DNA of 64,000 bases from Paenibacillus cellulosilyticus. GTDB taxonomy: Bacteria > Bacillota > Bacilli > Paenibacillales > Paenibacillaceae. The notes beneath the pieces are model-generated. The model was not told the origin of the DNA. It ran no database searches and was given only the letters and a program-made list of their open reading frames with translations. Shown piece by piece: positions 34,613 through 42,630 of this stretch (positions are counted from its first letter, which is position 1; each line of letters opens with the position of its first letter). Location: contig NZ_QGTQ01000033.1 in the NCBI RefSeq assembly GCF_003182255.1, forward strand, positions 1 to 64,000. The letters run 5' to 3'. A program made the position numbers and the translations under genes.

Positions 34613-35863
34613 ATGACAAGGAAACAATTGCATACAGGTTCAATGTATTGGCCGACTACATCAACGCATCCTGCCCCGTCTTATGAACCGCTTGGCAAGC
34701 GAAATGTCCACTACGATGTCGTCATCGTCGGAGGCGGCATGTCGGGCATTCTTTGCGGGCACGAGCTTGCATCCAAAGGGATACGGGCAGCAGTCGTCGA
34801 ACGGGAGACGGTTGCTGGCGGAAGCAGTACCGCGAACACAGGGCTTATTCAATTCTCGAACGACATTATGTTATGCGAGTTAGCAGAACTGATCGGGGAA
34901 CAGAAAGCCGTCTTATTTTATGAAGCATGCAAAGATGCCGTCAATCAACTAGCCAGCTTAGCTGCGCGATTGCCGAACAAAGGTGGACTCATACGCCGTT
35001 CCAGTCTGTACTTAGCCAGCTCGGAGCATGAGCTGCCGAAGCTTCGAACTGAATATGAAATGCTTCAGAAGCATGGCTTCGATGTGGAATGGTGGACGCA
35101 GCACGACATAGAGACCCACTTCCCATTCTCGAGATCCGGTGCGATCGTAACGCATGGTGATGCAGAGCTCAATCCTTACCTGTTCATTACGGAGCTTGCA
35201 GAGGATGCCGTACTTAAAGGTCTTGATCTGTTCGAGCATTCTGATGTAATCTCCCATAGCGCGAACACGAACGACAGCATGCATATTCTCACCACATCGG
35301 ACGGCGGCTCAATCATTGCAGCACATGTTGTCTTCGCGGTCGGCTATGAGCCAGAGGAACTGCGCTGCCAATTAATCAAATCCGATCTGAATCGCAGCTT
35401 CGCCATTGTGAGCGCCCCTCAGTCTGCTTCAATCGACGTCTGGCACGAGCGGATGATGATCTGGGAAACTGCCCGGCCTTATATCTATATGCGGACGACT
35501 CCGGACAATCGGGTTATTATAGGCGGACTGGATGAGGAGCCTCCAGCTCCGATCGAAGGGTCAAACGCTCGAAGCAAACGAGATAGCAAGCTCTACAACC
35601 TTCTAGAGAAGATGTTCCCAACCTTGTCTGCGCCTATCGAGTACGAATGGAGCGCAACGTTTGGTGAATCATGCGACGGCCTTCCTTTCATTGGACGCGA
35701 TCCAGCTCATACCAACGTTTACTATTGTCTTGGCTATGGCGGAAACGGTACGGTCTACAGCGTCATTGCTAGTCAACTGCTATACGAGTCGATACAAGGT
35801 CGGACATCAACACTTGCCGATATATTGCGGCTGGACCGTCCATCGATTCAGAATCTCTCGTGA
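34613..35863 (+). CDS. FAD-dependent oxidoreductase (DAO family)
   Basis: 416 residues from the ATG at 34613 (GGGAG upstream); an in-frame ATG at 34580 has no ribosome site. The Rossmann dinucleotide motif VVIVGGGMSGILCGHELA and VERETVAGGSSTANTGLIQ bind FAD. The C-terminal FGESCDGLPFIGRDP and CLGYGGNGTVYSV match D-amino-acid/glycine oxidase-like proteins. It oxidises an amine substrate not identifiable here. The gene starts head-to-head with the asparaginase gene, so a shared nitrogen role is possible but unproven. Confidence 0.87.
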   Translation: MTRKQLHTGSMYWPTTSTHPAPSYEPLGKRNVHYDVVIVGGGMSGILCGHELASKGIRAAVVERETVAGGSSTANTGLIQFSNDIMLCELAELIGEQKAVLFYEACKDAVNQLASLAARLPNKGGLIRRSSLYLASSEHELPKLRTEYEMLQKHGFDVEWWTQHDIETHFPFSRSGAIVTHGDAELNPYLFITELAEDAVLKGLDLFEHSDVISHSANTNDSMHILTTSDGGSIIAAHVVFAVGYEPEELRCQLIKSDLNRSFAIVSAPQSASIDVWHERMMIWETARPYIYMRTTPDNRVIIGGLDEEPPAPIEGSNARSKRDSKLYNLLEKMFPTLSAPIEYEWSATFGESCDGLPFIGRDPAHTNVYYCLGYGGNGTVYSVIASQLLYESIQGRTSTLADILRLDRPSIQNLS

Positions 35864-35927
35864 AACAACAGTAGCCGGCCCTCCTGCAATAAACAGGATG
35901 ACCGGCTGCTTCGAATCTGCCAAGTCT

Positions 35928-36488
35928 CTATATAATTTGCGTTGCACCTGTCGCTCGATAAATCGCTTCAGCATTGCTTAACACCGATAGTTCGGGGCCG
36001 CCATCGACCTCGAGCAGCGTTTTGCTTTCGGTTGTAGCGGCCATTACAGCAATGGCGCCGTTCTGAACGGCTGTGCGGCATTGATCGAGCTTCTCGTCCT
36101 CAACACCCAGCGATGACAGGATACGATCATACGTGGATTCATTGCCGTCTGTACGAACTGCAGCCAGATAGGATGCAGCCGCGTAAGGCATGCCGCCTGC
36201 ATAGTACATGCTGCCGAAAGCGATGCCTGCTGCAGCGACCGAAGTGCCGATAAGTGATGACTGACGAAAATCGCCGTTGGAGTAACCGTCCGAGTGATTG
36301 CCGGTTGCATCAACAATGTCGCGAAGCTCATCCACATGCATGCCACATTCTGCTTCAAGTATGCGTGAATGGTAGCCATCCTTAGCGATGACGCGAAGCT
36401 CACCGGTTGTAAATCCAGCCTGAAGCAGCTGCTGCACGGCGTTAACGGCATGCCTTTCTGAATCAAAAATGCCGATTTTGCTTGCCAT
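35928..36488 (-). CDS. General stress protein 17M/YflT-like
   Basis: 186 residues. An N-terminal YflT domain (about 1-65) reads MASKIGIFDSERHAVNAVQQ then LLQAGFTTGELRVIAKD. An alanine/glycine-rich hydrophobic stretch lies near 80-110, and a C-terminal ferredoxin-like part follows. AGGAGGTCC precedes the ATG. Homologues belong to the SigB general stress regulon in Bacillus, and here the gene is divergent from rsbV-rsbW-sigB. I could not find a clear SigB promoter in the 135-bp gap. Confidence 0.82.
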   Translation of the reverse strand: MASKIGIFDSERHAVNAVQQLLQAGFTTGELRVIAKDGYHSRILEAECGMHVDELRDIVDATGNHSDGYSNGDFRQSSLIGTSVAAAGIAFGSMYYAGGMPYAAASYLAAVRTDGNESTYDRILSSLGVEDEKLDQCRTAVQNGAIAVMAATTESKTLLEVDGGPELSVLSNAEAIYRATGATQII

Positions 36489-36623
36489 ATAAGGACCTCC
36501 TGTCCGATGGGATAAATCGGTTACATTATGCCCTGTTTCACAATTCGTTATTTGCGGTTATGGTTATTTCATAGATATTATATAGGTAAACGTTCTGCAT
36601 TCCATTGAAGTGGGGTATCGGTT

Positions 36624-36959
36624 ATGAAATCACCCGATAAATTTTATCTAAGAACAGAGAATCAGGAAGGACGCTGTACGGTATACCTGAATGGCGAGCT
36701 TGACCTTGAGACCGCATCCCAGATGCGCGCTGCGATGTCAACGCTCGTGGAACTGACGGACCGAGACCTCGTGCTTAATTTGCGCGACCTGCGCTACATC
36801 GACAGTACAGGAATCGGCATCCTTGTGTCCGTCGTGAAGGCACGCCACGCGAAGAGCGCTCCTTTCCTTGTTGAGGCGATCCCGCCAAATATACGGAAGC
36901 TATTCGATATGACAGGCATTTCACCATTCTTATCTGGCTCTGCGCCATCATCGTACTGA
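36624..36959 (+). CDS. rsbV: Anti-anti-sigma factor RsbV
   Basis: 111-residue STAS-domain protein with the phosphorylatable serine motif YIDSTGIGILVS and an N-terminal VYLNGELDLETA strand. Unphosphorylated RsbV binds RsbW and frees SigB; RsbW phosphorylates it at the Ser of DSTG. It starts the three-gene partner-switch operon, with GTGGGG as a modest ribosome site. SpoIIAA is the main alternative, but the sequence of the following genes favours the SigB system. Confidence 0.9.
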   Translation: MKSPDKFYLRTENQEGRCTVYLNGELDLETASQMRAAMSTLVELTDRDLVLNLRDLRYIDSTGIGILVSVVKARHAKSAPFLVEAIPPNIRKLFDMTGISPFLSGSAPSSY

Positions 36960-36976
36960 AAGGAGATCATGATGCA

Positions 36977-37456
36977 ATGCGTATGAAGGATGAAATCATT
37001 ACGATCTTCGTTCCGGCTGCAGCAGAATACGTTGATCTTGCTCGCCTGGCGTTATATGGGGTTGCAAGTAAAATGGGATTCTCCTTCGAGGAGATTGAAG
37101 ATATGAAAGTTGCATTGTCAGAGGCGTGCAACAACGCCGTGCTCCATGCTTACGGCGATTTGCCTGGCGGCACAACGATCGTGGCGCCAGAAGAGCAGCC
37201 GCGTGTCGAGATTCGTTTCATTAAGCAGGCGGATGCCTTGTCGATCATTGTAAAGGACGACGGCAGCAGCTTCGATGCGGCTACAGCGGCGCGCAGAGCC
37301 GAATCCCTGCACGGTAAATCTGTCCTTGAGCTGGAAGCTGGCGGACTTGGACTTTATCTCATGCAGGCTCTAATGGATCAAGTCGAAGTATCCAGCGGCT
37401 CAGGCACACAGGTCATGATGACCAAACGTTTATCCAAAAGCGGGGAATGGGCATGA
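36977..37456 (+). CDS. rsbW: Serine kinase / anti-sigma factor RsbW
   Basis: 159 residues of a GHKL-type kinase. The N-box is VALSEACNNAVLHAYG, the G1-type box is IIVKDDGSSFD, and the glycine-rich GGLGLYLMQALMDQVEV binds ATP. It sequesters SigB and phosphorylates RsbV. The length equals RsbW (about 160), longer than SpoIIAB. AAGGAGAT precedes the ATG at 36977. Its TGA overlaps the sigB start (ATGA at 37453). Confidence 0.92.
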   Translation: MRMKDEIITIFVPAAAEYVDLARLALYGVASKMGFSFEEIEDMKVALSEACNNAVLHAYGDLPGGTTIVAPEEQPRVEIRFIKQADALSIIVKDDGSSFDAATAARRAESLHGKSVLELEAGGLGLYLMQALMDQVEVSSGSGTQVMMTKRLSKSGEWA

Positions 37457-38226
37457 CATTCCCTCCGTCCCGGCAGCTTCATGATAGCGCCGCGCGGATT
37501 GCGGAGTATCAGAGGAATCCGACCAATGAAGCTGCAACGATATTAATTGAACATCATGCCCCGATCGTACGAATGGCTGCCAGCAAAATTGCACGCAACC
37601 GTCCAGACCTGTACGAGGATCTCGTCCAAGTCGGCCAAATGTCGCTCCTGCGACTGTATCGGCAATACGATCCAGCGGTCGGTGTGCAATTCGAGCCTTA
37701 TGCAATGAAGAGCATTATCGGTCATATGAAGAATTATCTTAGGGACAAATCCTGGTATATCCAGGTGCCCCGCCGCATTAAAGAAAAAGGAATCTCCGTC
37801 CAACAGACGATTGATGAACTAACCGTCCGGCTGGAGCGATCTCCTAAGGTTGAAGAAATTGCAGCCCATATGGAGCTCACTGTCGAGGAGACATTGGAAA
37901 TTCTCGGCGGACGTGATCTGTACCATTACGTATCGCTGGATACGCCAATCAGCGAAGAGGACAGCACGACGACGCTCGGAGAGCTGCTGCACTCCCAGCT
38001 AGATGAATACGAGCATATCGATAAGAAGCTCGATATCGAAGCAGCAATGGCCCAACTTAAGCCCGAAGAACGGCAGGTGCTGAAGCTCGTGTTCGAAGAC
38101 GGTGTCCCTCAACGCCTCATTGCGGAGCAGCTTGGCGTCTCTCAAATGAGCATCTCGCGCATCCAGCGCAGAGCGATTGAGAAGCTCCGTCGCAGCTTAA
38201 CGGAAAACCATCATCCCGATTCATGA
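37447..38226 (+). CDS. sigB: RNA polymerase sigma factor SigB
   Basis: 259-residue sigma-70 family factor of the SigB/SigF group. Region 2 includes YEDLVQVGQMSLLRLYRQYD and a DNA-melting helix with KSIIGHMKNYLRDKSWYIQV. Region 3 follows, and the region 4 HTH is VPQRLIAEQLGVSQMSISRI. It directs the general stress regulon. The start is ATG at 37447 or 37453, overlapping rsbW. No rsbX follows, unlike in B. subtilis; a terminator comes directly after. Confidence 0.92.
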   Translation: MGMTFPPSRQLHDSAARIAEYQRNPTNEAATILIEHHAPIVRMAASKIARNRPDLYEDLVQVGQMSLLRLYRQYDPAVGVQFEPYAMKSIIGHMKNYLRDKSWYIQVPRRIKEKGISVQQTIDELTVRLERSPKVEEIAAHMELTVEETLEILGGRDLYHYVSLDTPISEEDSTTTLGELLHSQLDEYEHIDKKLDIEAAMAQLKPEERQVLKLVFEDGVPQRLIAEQLGVSQMSISRIQRRAIEKLRRSLTENHHPDS

Positions 38227-38228
38227 AT

Positions 38229-38270
38229 AAGCGCACCGACGAATGACGCATATGGCGGCATGATCGGTGC
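38229..38270 (+). terminator. Terminator of rsbV-rsbW-sigB
   Basis: Perfect 9-bp arms GCGCACCGA and TCGGTGCGC surround a 22-nt loop and are followed by TGTTTCGCTATTTT. Confidence 0.75.
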
Positions 38271-38288
38271 GCTGTTTCGCTATTTTCG

Positions 38289-38318
38289 TTGAACACTTCG
38301 GCCTGTTCGGGTTATGAT
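38289..38318 (+). promoter_or_regulatory. Sigma-A promoter of the CorA-like gene
   Basis: -35 TTGAAC (38289-38294) and -10 TATGAT (38313-38318) are separated by 18 nt. Transcription should begin near 38325, right at the leader element. Confidence 0.75.
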
Positions 38319-38326
38319 GAAGAAAT

Positions 38327-38362
38327 GAGAAAACCTCTATCGGGGTCGATTCCAACAGGAGG
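38327..38362 (+). repeat. Dispersed AAAACCTC leader element, copy 3
   Basis: GAGAAAACCTCTATCGGGG...CAGGAGG would form the very 5' end of the mRNA. ACCTC at the start can pair with the AGGAGG ribosome site of the CorA-like gene. The first 15 bases are shared with the repeats at 11454-11688 and 27171. Confidence 0.6.
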
Positions 38363-38368
38363 CATTGT

Positions 38369-39661
38369 ATGAACGAACGAACGTTTCGATTCCCAGCTGG
38401 CTGGGAGTGGCTGCAGCTTCGGCAGCCGTTCGCGGAAGACCTGCATCAGCAATCGACTGACGCTCGGGAAGACGTGCAATTGCAGCTTGAATTGATCCCA
38501 TCGATGCCGTCACGAACGAAGCGAACCTCTACAGATAAACTGCCGGACAGCGCAGCACAAACAGATATAGCAACGAAGCGGGAACAGCTTAGGCAAGAGC
38601 AAGCTCGCGAGCGGCTCCTTGCATTGAAGCTGCGTATGCCAGCCTGCTCGGCTTGGCTTGATGACTGCTATGAGCGAAGTGCAAACCATATTGTCGTACA
38701 TCGGCTTGAAGATGGACAACCCCTGCTCTACGGGACGCTGCTTGTTCAGTTATCCGATGACAAGAAGGATATTCAGCCGCTGCGCTATTGGGTAACAGCA
38801 GGACAACTCACGACGATCCATGAGGACTGGCGGCTGTCGATTCGGACACAGCAGCCTCCTTGGGATATGCAGCTCCAGCAATGCTCCAATAGCTACGAGG
38901 CATTTGCAACCATTCTGAGCGTTGTACTCGATCAGCTGCATCACGGACTGGACAGCTTCGAGAAGAAGCTGATGGATCAGGAACAGGCGCTTCGCAGCCG
39001 TGATCAGCAGATTGAGCGGATGAACCTGTTGTTCGACTGCCGATATGATCTGCTGCATTGGCAGCGGCTGTTCGTACCCGTCTGCGAGCTGAACAATGCG
39101 TTGAAGGAAGCTTTCTCAGCGAGTACCTTGATCAGGAGCGAAGCTTATACTCGGCTTCAGCATAAGCTGGAACGGATTGATGCGCTCATTCAAACGTACG
39201 CACGTGAGCTGGACACGCTCATCGCGATGGGCGAAGCGGCTTCAACACAGCGCGGCAACGATACGCTCAAAGTACTAACCAATGTCGCTATCCTGCTCGC
39301 ACCAACCATTGTGGTCGGCGCATTATGGGGCATGAACATTCGCAGTCTCCCTTATATGGAGGAAGCATGGAGCTTCCCAGCGATGTGTGCCATTGATCTG
39401 CTCGTGACCATCATTGCCTGGCTGCTGCTGAGGCGATCTGGCTGGTTGGGGCGTCGTCCTCCTCAAACAACGGCTCCATCGACTGCTGAGATCGGTCGCA
39501 CATCTCATATTCGTGCTGATCTATCAGTCGGAACGTTATCGAGAACGCGTCGAGGTACGAAGAAGAAATCTGTTAGCGATTCCGTCGCAGACCGGCCTTC
39601 ACCAGCGATCTTGAACCTGACGGAAACGGGTGCCGTCGATAAGCCGCGCAGCCGTCAATAA
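38369..39661 (+). CDS. CorA-like divalent-cation transporter
   Basis: 430 residues. A long cytoplasmic N-terminal domain with helical coiled coils (about 180-300) is followed by two C-terminal membrane helices. The diagnostic loop WGMNIRSLPYMEEAWSFP carries the GMN selectivity motif between TM1 (about 308-327) and TM2. A positively charged tail of about 75 residues after TM2 is unusual for CorA. It likely moves Mg2+ or a similar ion. AGGAGG lies 10 nt before the ATG inside the leader element. Confidence 0.85.
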   Translation: MNERTFRFPAGWEWLQLRQPFAEDLHQQSTDAREDVQLQLELIPSMPSRTKRTSTDKLPDSAAQTDIATKREQLRQEQARERLLALKLRMPACSAWLDDCYERSANHIVVHRLEDGQPLLYGTLLVQLSDDKKDIQPLRYWVTAGQLTTIHEDWRLSIRTQQPPWDMQLQQCSNSYEAFATILSVVLDQLHHGLDSFEKKLMDQEQALRSRDQQIERMNLLFDCRYDLLHWQRLFVPVCELNNALKEAFSASTLIRSEAYTRLQHKLERIDALIQTYARELDTLIAMGEAASTQRGNDTLKVLTNVAILLAPTIVVGALWGMNIRSLPYMEEAWSFPAMCAIDLLVTIIAWLLLRRSGWLGRRPPQTTAPSTAEIGRTSHIRADLSVGTLSRTRRGTKKKSVSDSVADRPSPAILNLTETGAVDKPRSRQ

Positions 39662-39669
39662 TGCATGCA

Positions 39670-39712
39670 AGCCTCCTCAGTGCTGAACAACCGTTCGGCG
39701 CTGGGGAGGCTT
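39670..39712. terminator. Bidirectional terminator
   Basis: AGCCTCCTCAGTGCTGAAC pairs with GTTCGGCGCTGGGGAGGCT (G-T pairs included) around a short loop, then TTCTTTG. It separates the convergent CorA-like and phosphatase genes. Confidence 0.85.
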
Positions 39713-39729
39713 TCTTTGTGCGTGCTATT

Positions 39730-40944
39730 TTATTTCAAGGCAATCCACAGCAGACATTGGTCGTCGGAATGACCGCGGCCTTCTGCCGGCTCCCCGAATA
39801 ACGCTTCCCGCCACTGTTCTGGGAAGCTGCCGCAATCATCCGAGCAACTGCTGCTGCTCAGCTTCTGGCCCAGCATCTCAATAGGGTCCTCGGTAACATC
39901 GTCAGACCGATCGAGCAATCCGTCCGTCACAATGACCATTCGGTCACCTGGCGCAATACGAAGCGATTGCTTATTGACAGGAATGCCATCAAACAAACCA
40001 ATGGCGGGGCTGCCGCCCTTCAATTGCTCCACCTGATCCGTACCCAAGCGAAGGAGCAGGCCTGGCGGATGCCCTGCATTCACATACTCCACGATACCGC
40101 GCTCCATATCGATCACCATGTAGATGCCAGTGAAGTAATATTGAATGAGCTGGTCGGAAAAATGCAGCTGCATCGCCCGTCGATTCAGCTCTCGTACGAC
40201 ATCCTCCGGATCGGACAGCTTACTCATCACTTCCTTCAGGACGGAGGCGATGAACATACAGACGAGCGAGGACGAGATGCCGTGTCCCATCGCATCGATA
40301 ACGGCAACGGCATAGCGGTTCTGATCGATTCGATGCCACGCGTACAGATCGCCTGACAGCTCCTCCGAAGGACGATAGATCGCATCGATGACGATCTGCT
40401 CATTCTCCAGCCGCTGGGGCAGTACCGCGTATTGTACCTCACGCGCCAATCGCAGCTCATCGCGCAGCCGGCGGTCCCGCTCCCGATGCCAGTTCTTCTG
40501 CTGCTTCAGCCGCAGCGCAGAACGAATCCGCGCCATCAGCTCGACCCGATTGATCGGCTTGGTCACATAGTCTGACGCACCTGCATCAAGCGCCTCTGCC
40601 AGCTTCTTCGAATCGCCGATTGCCGTTACCATAATGATCGGAATATCTTTGAGCCGCTCGACGCCGAGAACGGTCCGACATGCTGTAATACCATCGATGC
40701 GAGGCATCATCATGTCCAGCAGAATAAGATCGACATCCGGCTCCTCATAGACCGGCTTCAGGTCCGTTCCATCCTCGCTAATGCCCAGCAGTGTATATAA
40801 CTCAGAGGCTGACGAGCAGGAGCTCAAATTCCGATAACCTGCCCGCTTCAGCATTTCCTGTACGACCGTCACATTCATTGCATTGTCGTCCACTAGGACG
40901 ACGCGCATATTCAATCTGCCATTGCTTCGTTCTTGAGCTTGCAT
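39730..40944 (-). CDS. Response-regulator receiver fused to PP2C phosphatase (RsbU/RsbP type)
   Basis: 404 residues. The receiver domain (about 12-135) has VDDN, phospho-acceptor LILLDMMMPRIDG and a KPINR lysine. A short linker leads to a SpoIIE/RsbU-type PP2C domain (about 190-400) with SGDLYAWHRID, VIDAMGHGISSSLV and VNAGHPPGLLL metal/catalytic motifs. GAGGG precedes the ATG. Such proteins dephosphorylate STAS anti-anti-sigma factors. Being 1.5 kb from rsbV, it is the likely activator of the SigB switch; that link is inference. Confidence 0.9.
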   Translation of the reverse strand: MQAQERSNGRLNMRVVLVDDNAMNVTVVQEMLKRAGYRNLSSCSSASELYTLLGISEDGTDLKPVYEEPDVDLILLDMMMPRIDGITACRTVLGVERLKDIPIIMVTAIGDSKKLAEALDAGASDYVTKPINRVELMARIRSALRLKQQKNWHRERDRRLRDELRLAREVQYAVLPQRLENEQIVIDAIYRPSEELSGDLYAWHRIDQNRYAVAVIDAMGHGISSSLVCMFIASVLKEVMSKLSDPEDVVRELNRRAMQLHFSDQLIQYYFTGIYMVIDMERGIVEYVNAGHPPGLLLRLGTDQVEQLKGGSPAIGLFDGIPVNKQSLRIAPGDRMVIVTDGLLDRSDDVTEDPIEMLGQKLSSSSCSDDCGSFPEQWREALFGEPAEGRGHSDDQCLLWIALK

Positions 40945-41026
40945 ACTATACCCTCGTTTCTTGTCCGCAAGTCCGTCATTGTTATGTTATTAATACCCGC
41001 CCCTCACGCGATCGAATCAACAACAC

Positions 41027-41076
41027 AAAATAGCTGCCCAAGCGGGGAATCAACCGTTCCGCCTGAGCAGCTATTC
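41027..41076 (-). terminator. Terminator of the bdb operon
   Basis: On the minus strand AATAGCTGCTCAGGCGG and CCGCTTGGGCAGCTATT pair with one or two mismatches, then TTGTGTT. It lies 8 nt beyond the BdbC stop. Confidence 0.75.
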
Positions 41077-41083
41077 GCTGCTA

Positions 41084-41548
41084 TTATTCTGCTGCCGCTT
41101 CCAGCGCTTCCTCACGCTTGTAAGCGCGATTCGTAAGCCAGAGGTTGCCTGCGATCAAGATGAAGGCAACAAGTGCCATTAAAGGAATTGTAATGACACC
41201 AAACCAATCGAGATAATCCTCGTTGCATGGAACGCCGACGTTGCACGGCGACATTTCATACAAGCCCGGCACCTTCTGTTCGGCATAATGCCAAGCGGAG
41301 ATGCATCCGCCAACGATTGCGAGCGGCAGCACGTAGGAAGCCATCCGTCTATCGCCTCGATAGGCTGCCATTCCGAGCAGAATCACTTGCGGGTACATGA
41401 AGATGCGTTGGAACCAGCACCACCGGCATGGCGTGAAATGCAAGACTTCGCTCATATATAAGCTGCCTGCCGTTGCGGCAATGCTGACGATCCAAGCCAT
41501 GTACAGGCCATAGTTATAAAAGAAAGACGAGCGATTGTCATCATTCAT
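41084..41548 (-). CDS. bdbC: Disulfide bond formation protein BdbC (DsbB-like)
   Basis: 154 residues with four membrane helices. The first periplasmic-side redox pair is in FTPCRWCWFQRIFMYPQ (CxxC), and the second pair is Cys in MSPCNVGVPCNEDYL. It reoxidises its DsbA-like partner by passing electrons to quinone. It lies 3 nt after the BdbD gene on the same transcript. Confidence 0.93.
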   Translation of the reverse strand: MNDDNRSSFFYNYGLYMAWIVSIAATAGSLYMSEVLHFTPCRWCWFQRIFMYPQVILLGMAAYRGDRRMASYVLPLAIVGGCISAWHYAEQKVPGLYEMSPCNVGVPCNEDYLDWFGVITIPLMALVAFILIAGNLWLTNRAYKREEALEAAAE

Positions 41549-41551
41549 CGA

Positions 41552-42286
41552 TTATTGGCCCGCCTCATCGACTTCTTTCAGTGCCTTCTCAATGGCTGCT
41601 TTCACTGGCTCGTAGTTCATCGCGTCGGAGCCGCCGACCTTCGTCCCGTTAACGAACAGGGTTGGCGTGCCTGTAATGCCAAGCTGCGGAACGCGGCTCA
41701 TCTGATCGGACAGTTCCTTCGCATACGTCTCGTTCTCAATGTCGCTGCGAAGCTTATCGTAATCGATGTTCAGCTTCTCATCCTTCGCGAGCTGAACGAG
41801 ATAATCGACCGTCGCCCACTGCTCACTTTCGTCTGGCTGCTTGTCATATAGCGCCTGATAATATTTCCAGAACTCGTCATTGCTCTGATGATAAACGGCA
41901 AGGCCCGCAAGCGCTGCTGTCTTGGAGTCAGGGCCGATGAAGTGATAGTTCATGAACGATAAGGATACGATGCCTTTATCGATATATTCTTTAATCAGTT
42001 CAGGCTTAACGTCCGTTGCGAACTGCTGGCACGCAGGACATTTGAAGTCTCCGAACTCGACGATTTTCACCTTTGCGTCTTGACTGCCAAGCGTTGGAAG
42101 GTTCGCATAATCAAAATCCGCTGGATCCGGCTTCGGTGCTAGTGCAAACAACAAAATAATAGCAACTAAGAGGATGCCGCCCGATGCCCACATCAACGTT
42201 CTGACTTTCTTCTGGCGTTCTTTGCTGCGTATTCGTAAGTCCTTGCGGTTCTGCTTGTAAGTCGATTTGCTTACTGCTTGTCCCAC
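41552..42286 (-). CDS. bdbD: DsbA-family thiol-disulfide oxidoreductase BdbD
   Basis: 244 residues. A basic N-terminus and one membrane anchor (about 32-52) precede a DsbA-like thioredoxin fold with an inserted helical domain. The redox motif is FGDFKCPACQQFA, and the cis-proline segment is GITGTPTLFVNG. It introduces disulfides into exported proteins and is recycled by BdbC next door. Its natural clients here could include surface or competence proteins; none is in the window. Confidence 0.93.
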   Translation of the reverse strand: MGQAVSKSTYKQNRKDLRIRSKERQKKVRTLMWASGGILLVAIILLFALAPKPDPADFDYANLPTLGSQDAKVKIVEFGDFKCPACQQFATDVKPELIKEYIDKGIVSLSFMNYHFIGPDSKTAALAGLAVYHQSNDEFWKYYQALYDKQPDESEQWATVDYLVQLAKDEKLNIDYDKLRSDIENETYAKELSDQMSRVPQLGITGTPTLFVNGTKVGGSDAMNYEPVKAAIEKALKEVDEAGQ

Positions 42287-42357
42287 TCAAATTCCCTCCG
42301 ATCGATATAAGTGCATAGATAGATCCATTATACCTGCTCAACGTTAAATTAACACTA

Positions 42358-42534
42358 AGAGGTTGTGAAAAAGTACGCTTTTGATCACGGTGTATCACAT
42401 GAATGCTTAATCGACATCGAATCTTGAATGAAGCAGTGACTTCCGGTTCTCACGTAGCACAACACTTACGCTCCGATCCTCATTCCCCGCTTGATCCAAC
42501 CTTCTCGGTGCTGAAAACCGAACTTTTTGAACAC
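42358..42534 (-). mobile_element. MITE-like repeat, full-length inverted copy
   Basis: 177 bp. Reversed, it starts TGTTCAAAAAGTTCGGTTTT, contains GAAGGTTGGATCAAGCGG and GAGAACCGGAAGTCACTG, and ends GTACTTTTTCACAACCTCT. It matches the copy at 16197-16365 through its length. It lies between bdbD and the GH1 terminator, with no coding content. Confidence 0.85.
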
Positions 42535-42563
42535 ATACTTTAAGATAGCAAGAAAAAGGGAAA

Positions 42564-42606
42564 ATGAAAAACCGACAGCAGGATCGTGAGATCCCGCTGC
42601 CGGCCT
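42564..42606 (-). terminator. Terminator of the GH1 gene
   Basis: On the minus strand CCGGCAGCGGGATC and GATCCTGCTGTCGG pair around a 4-nt loop and run into TTTTTC. Confidence 0.88.
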
Positions 42607-42630
42607 GTCCATTAAGCTCCGAAAGAGCAT

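Noticed and set aside
34433-34633. 67-residue N-terminal extension of the asparaginase-like protein
   Set aside because: Family members start near the VHHGHIAVVDA segment, and the ribosome site GGAGAGGGG lies at 34440-34450. The upstream frame is only open by chance.
36977-38226. spoIIAB-sigF instead of rsbW-sigB
   Set aside because: Length and sequence of the kinase and sigma factor fit RsbW/SigB better, and a general stress gene and an RsbU-type phosphatase are adjacent.
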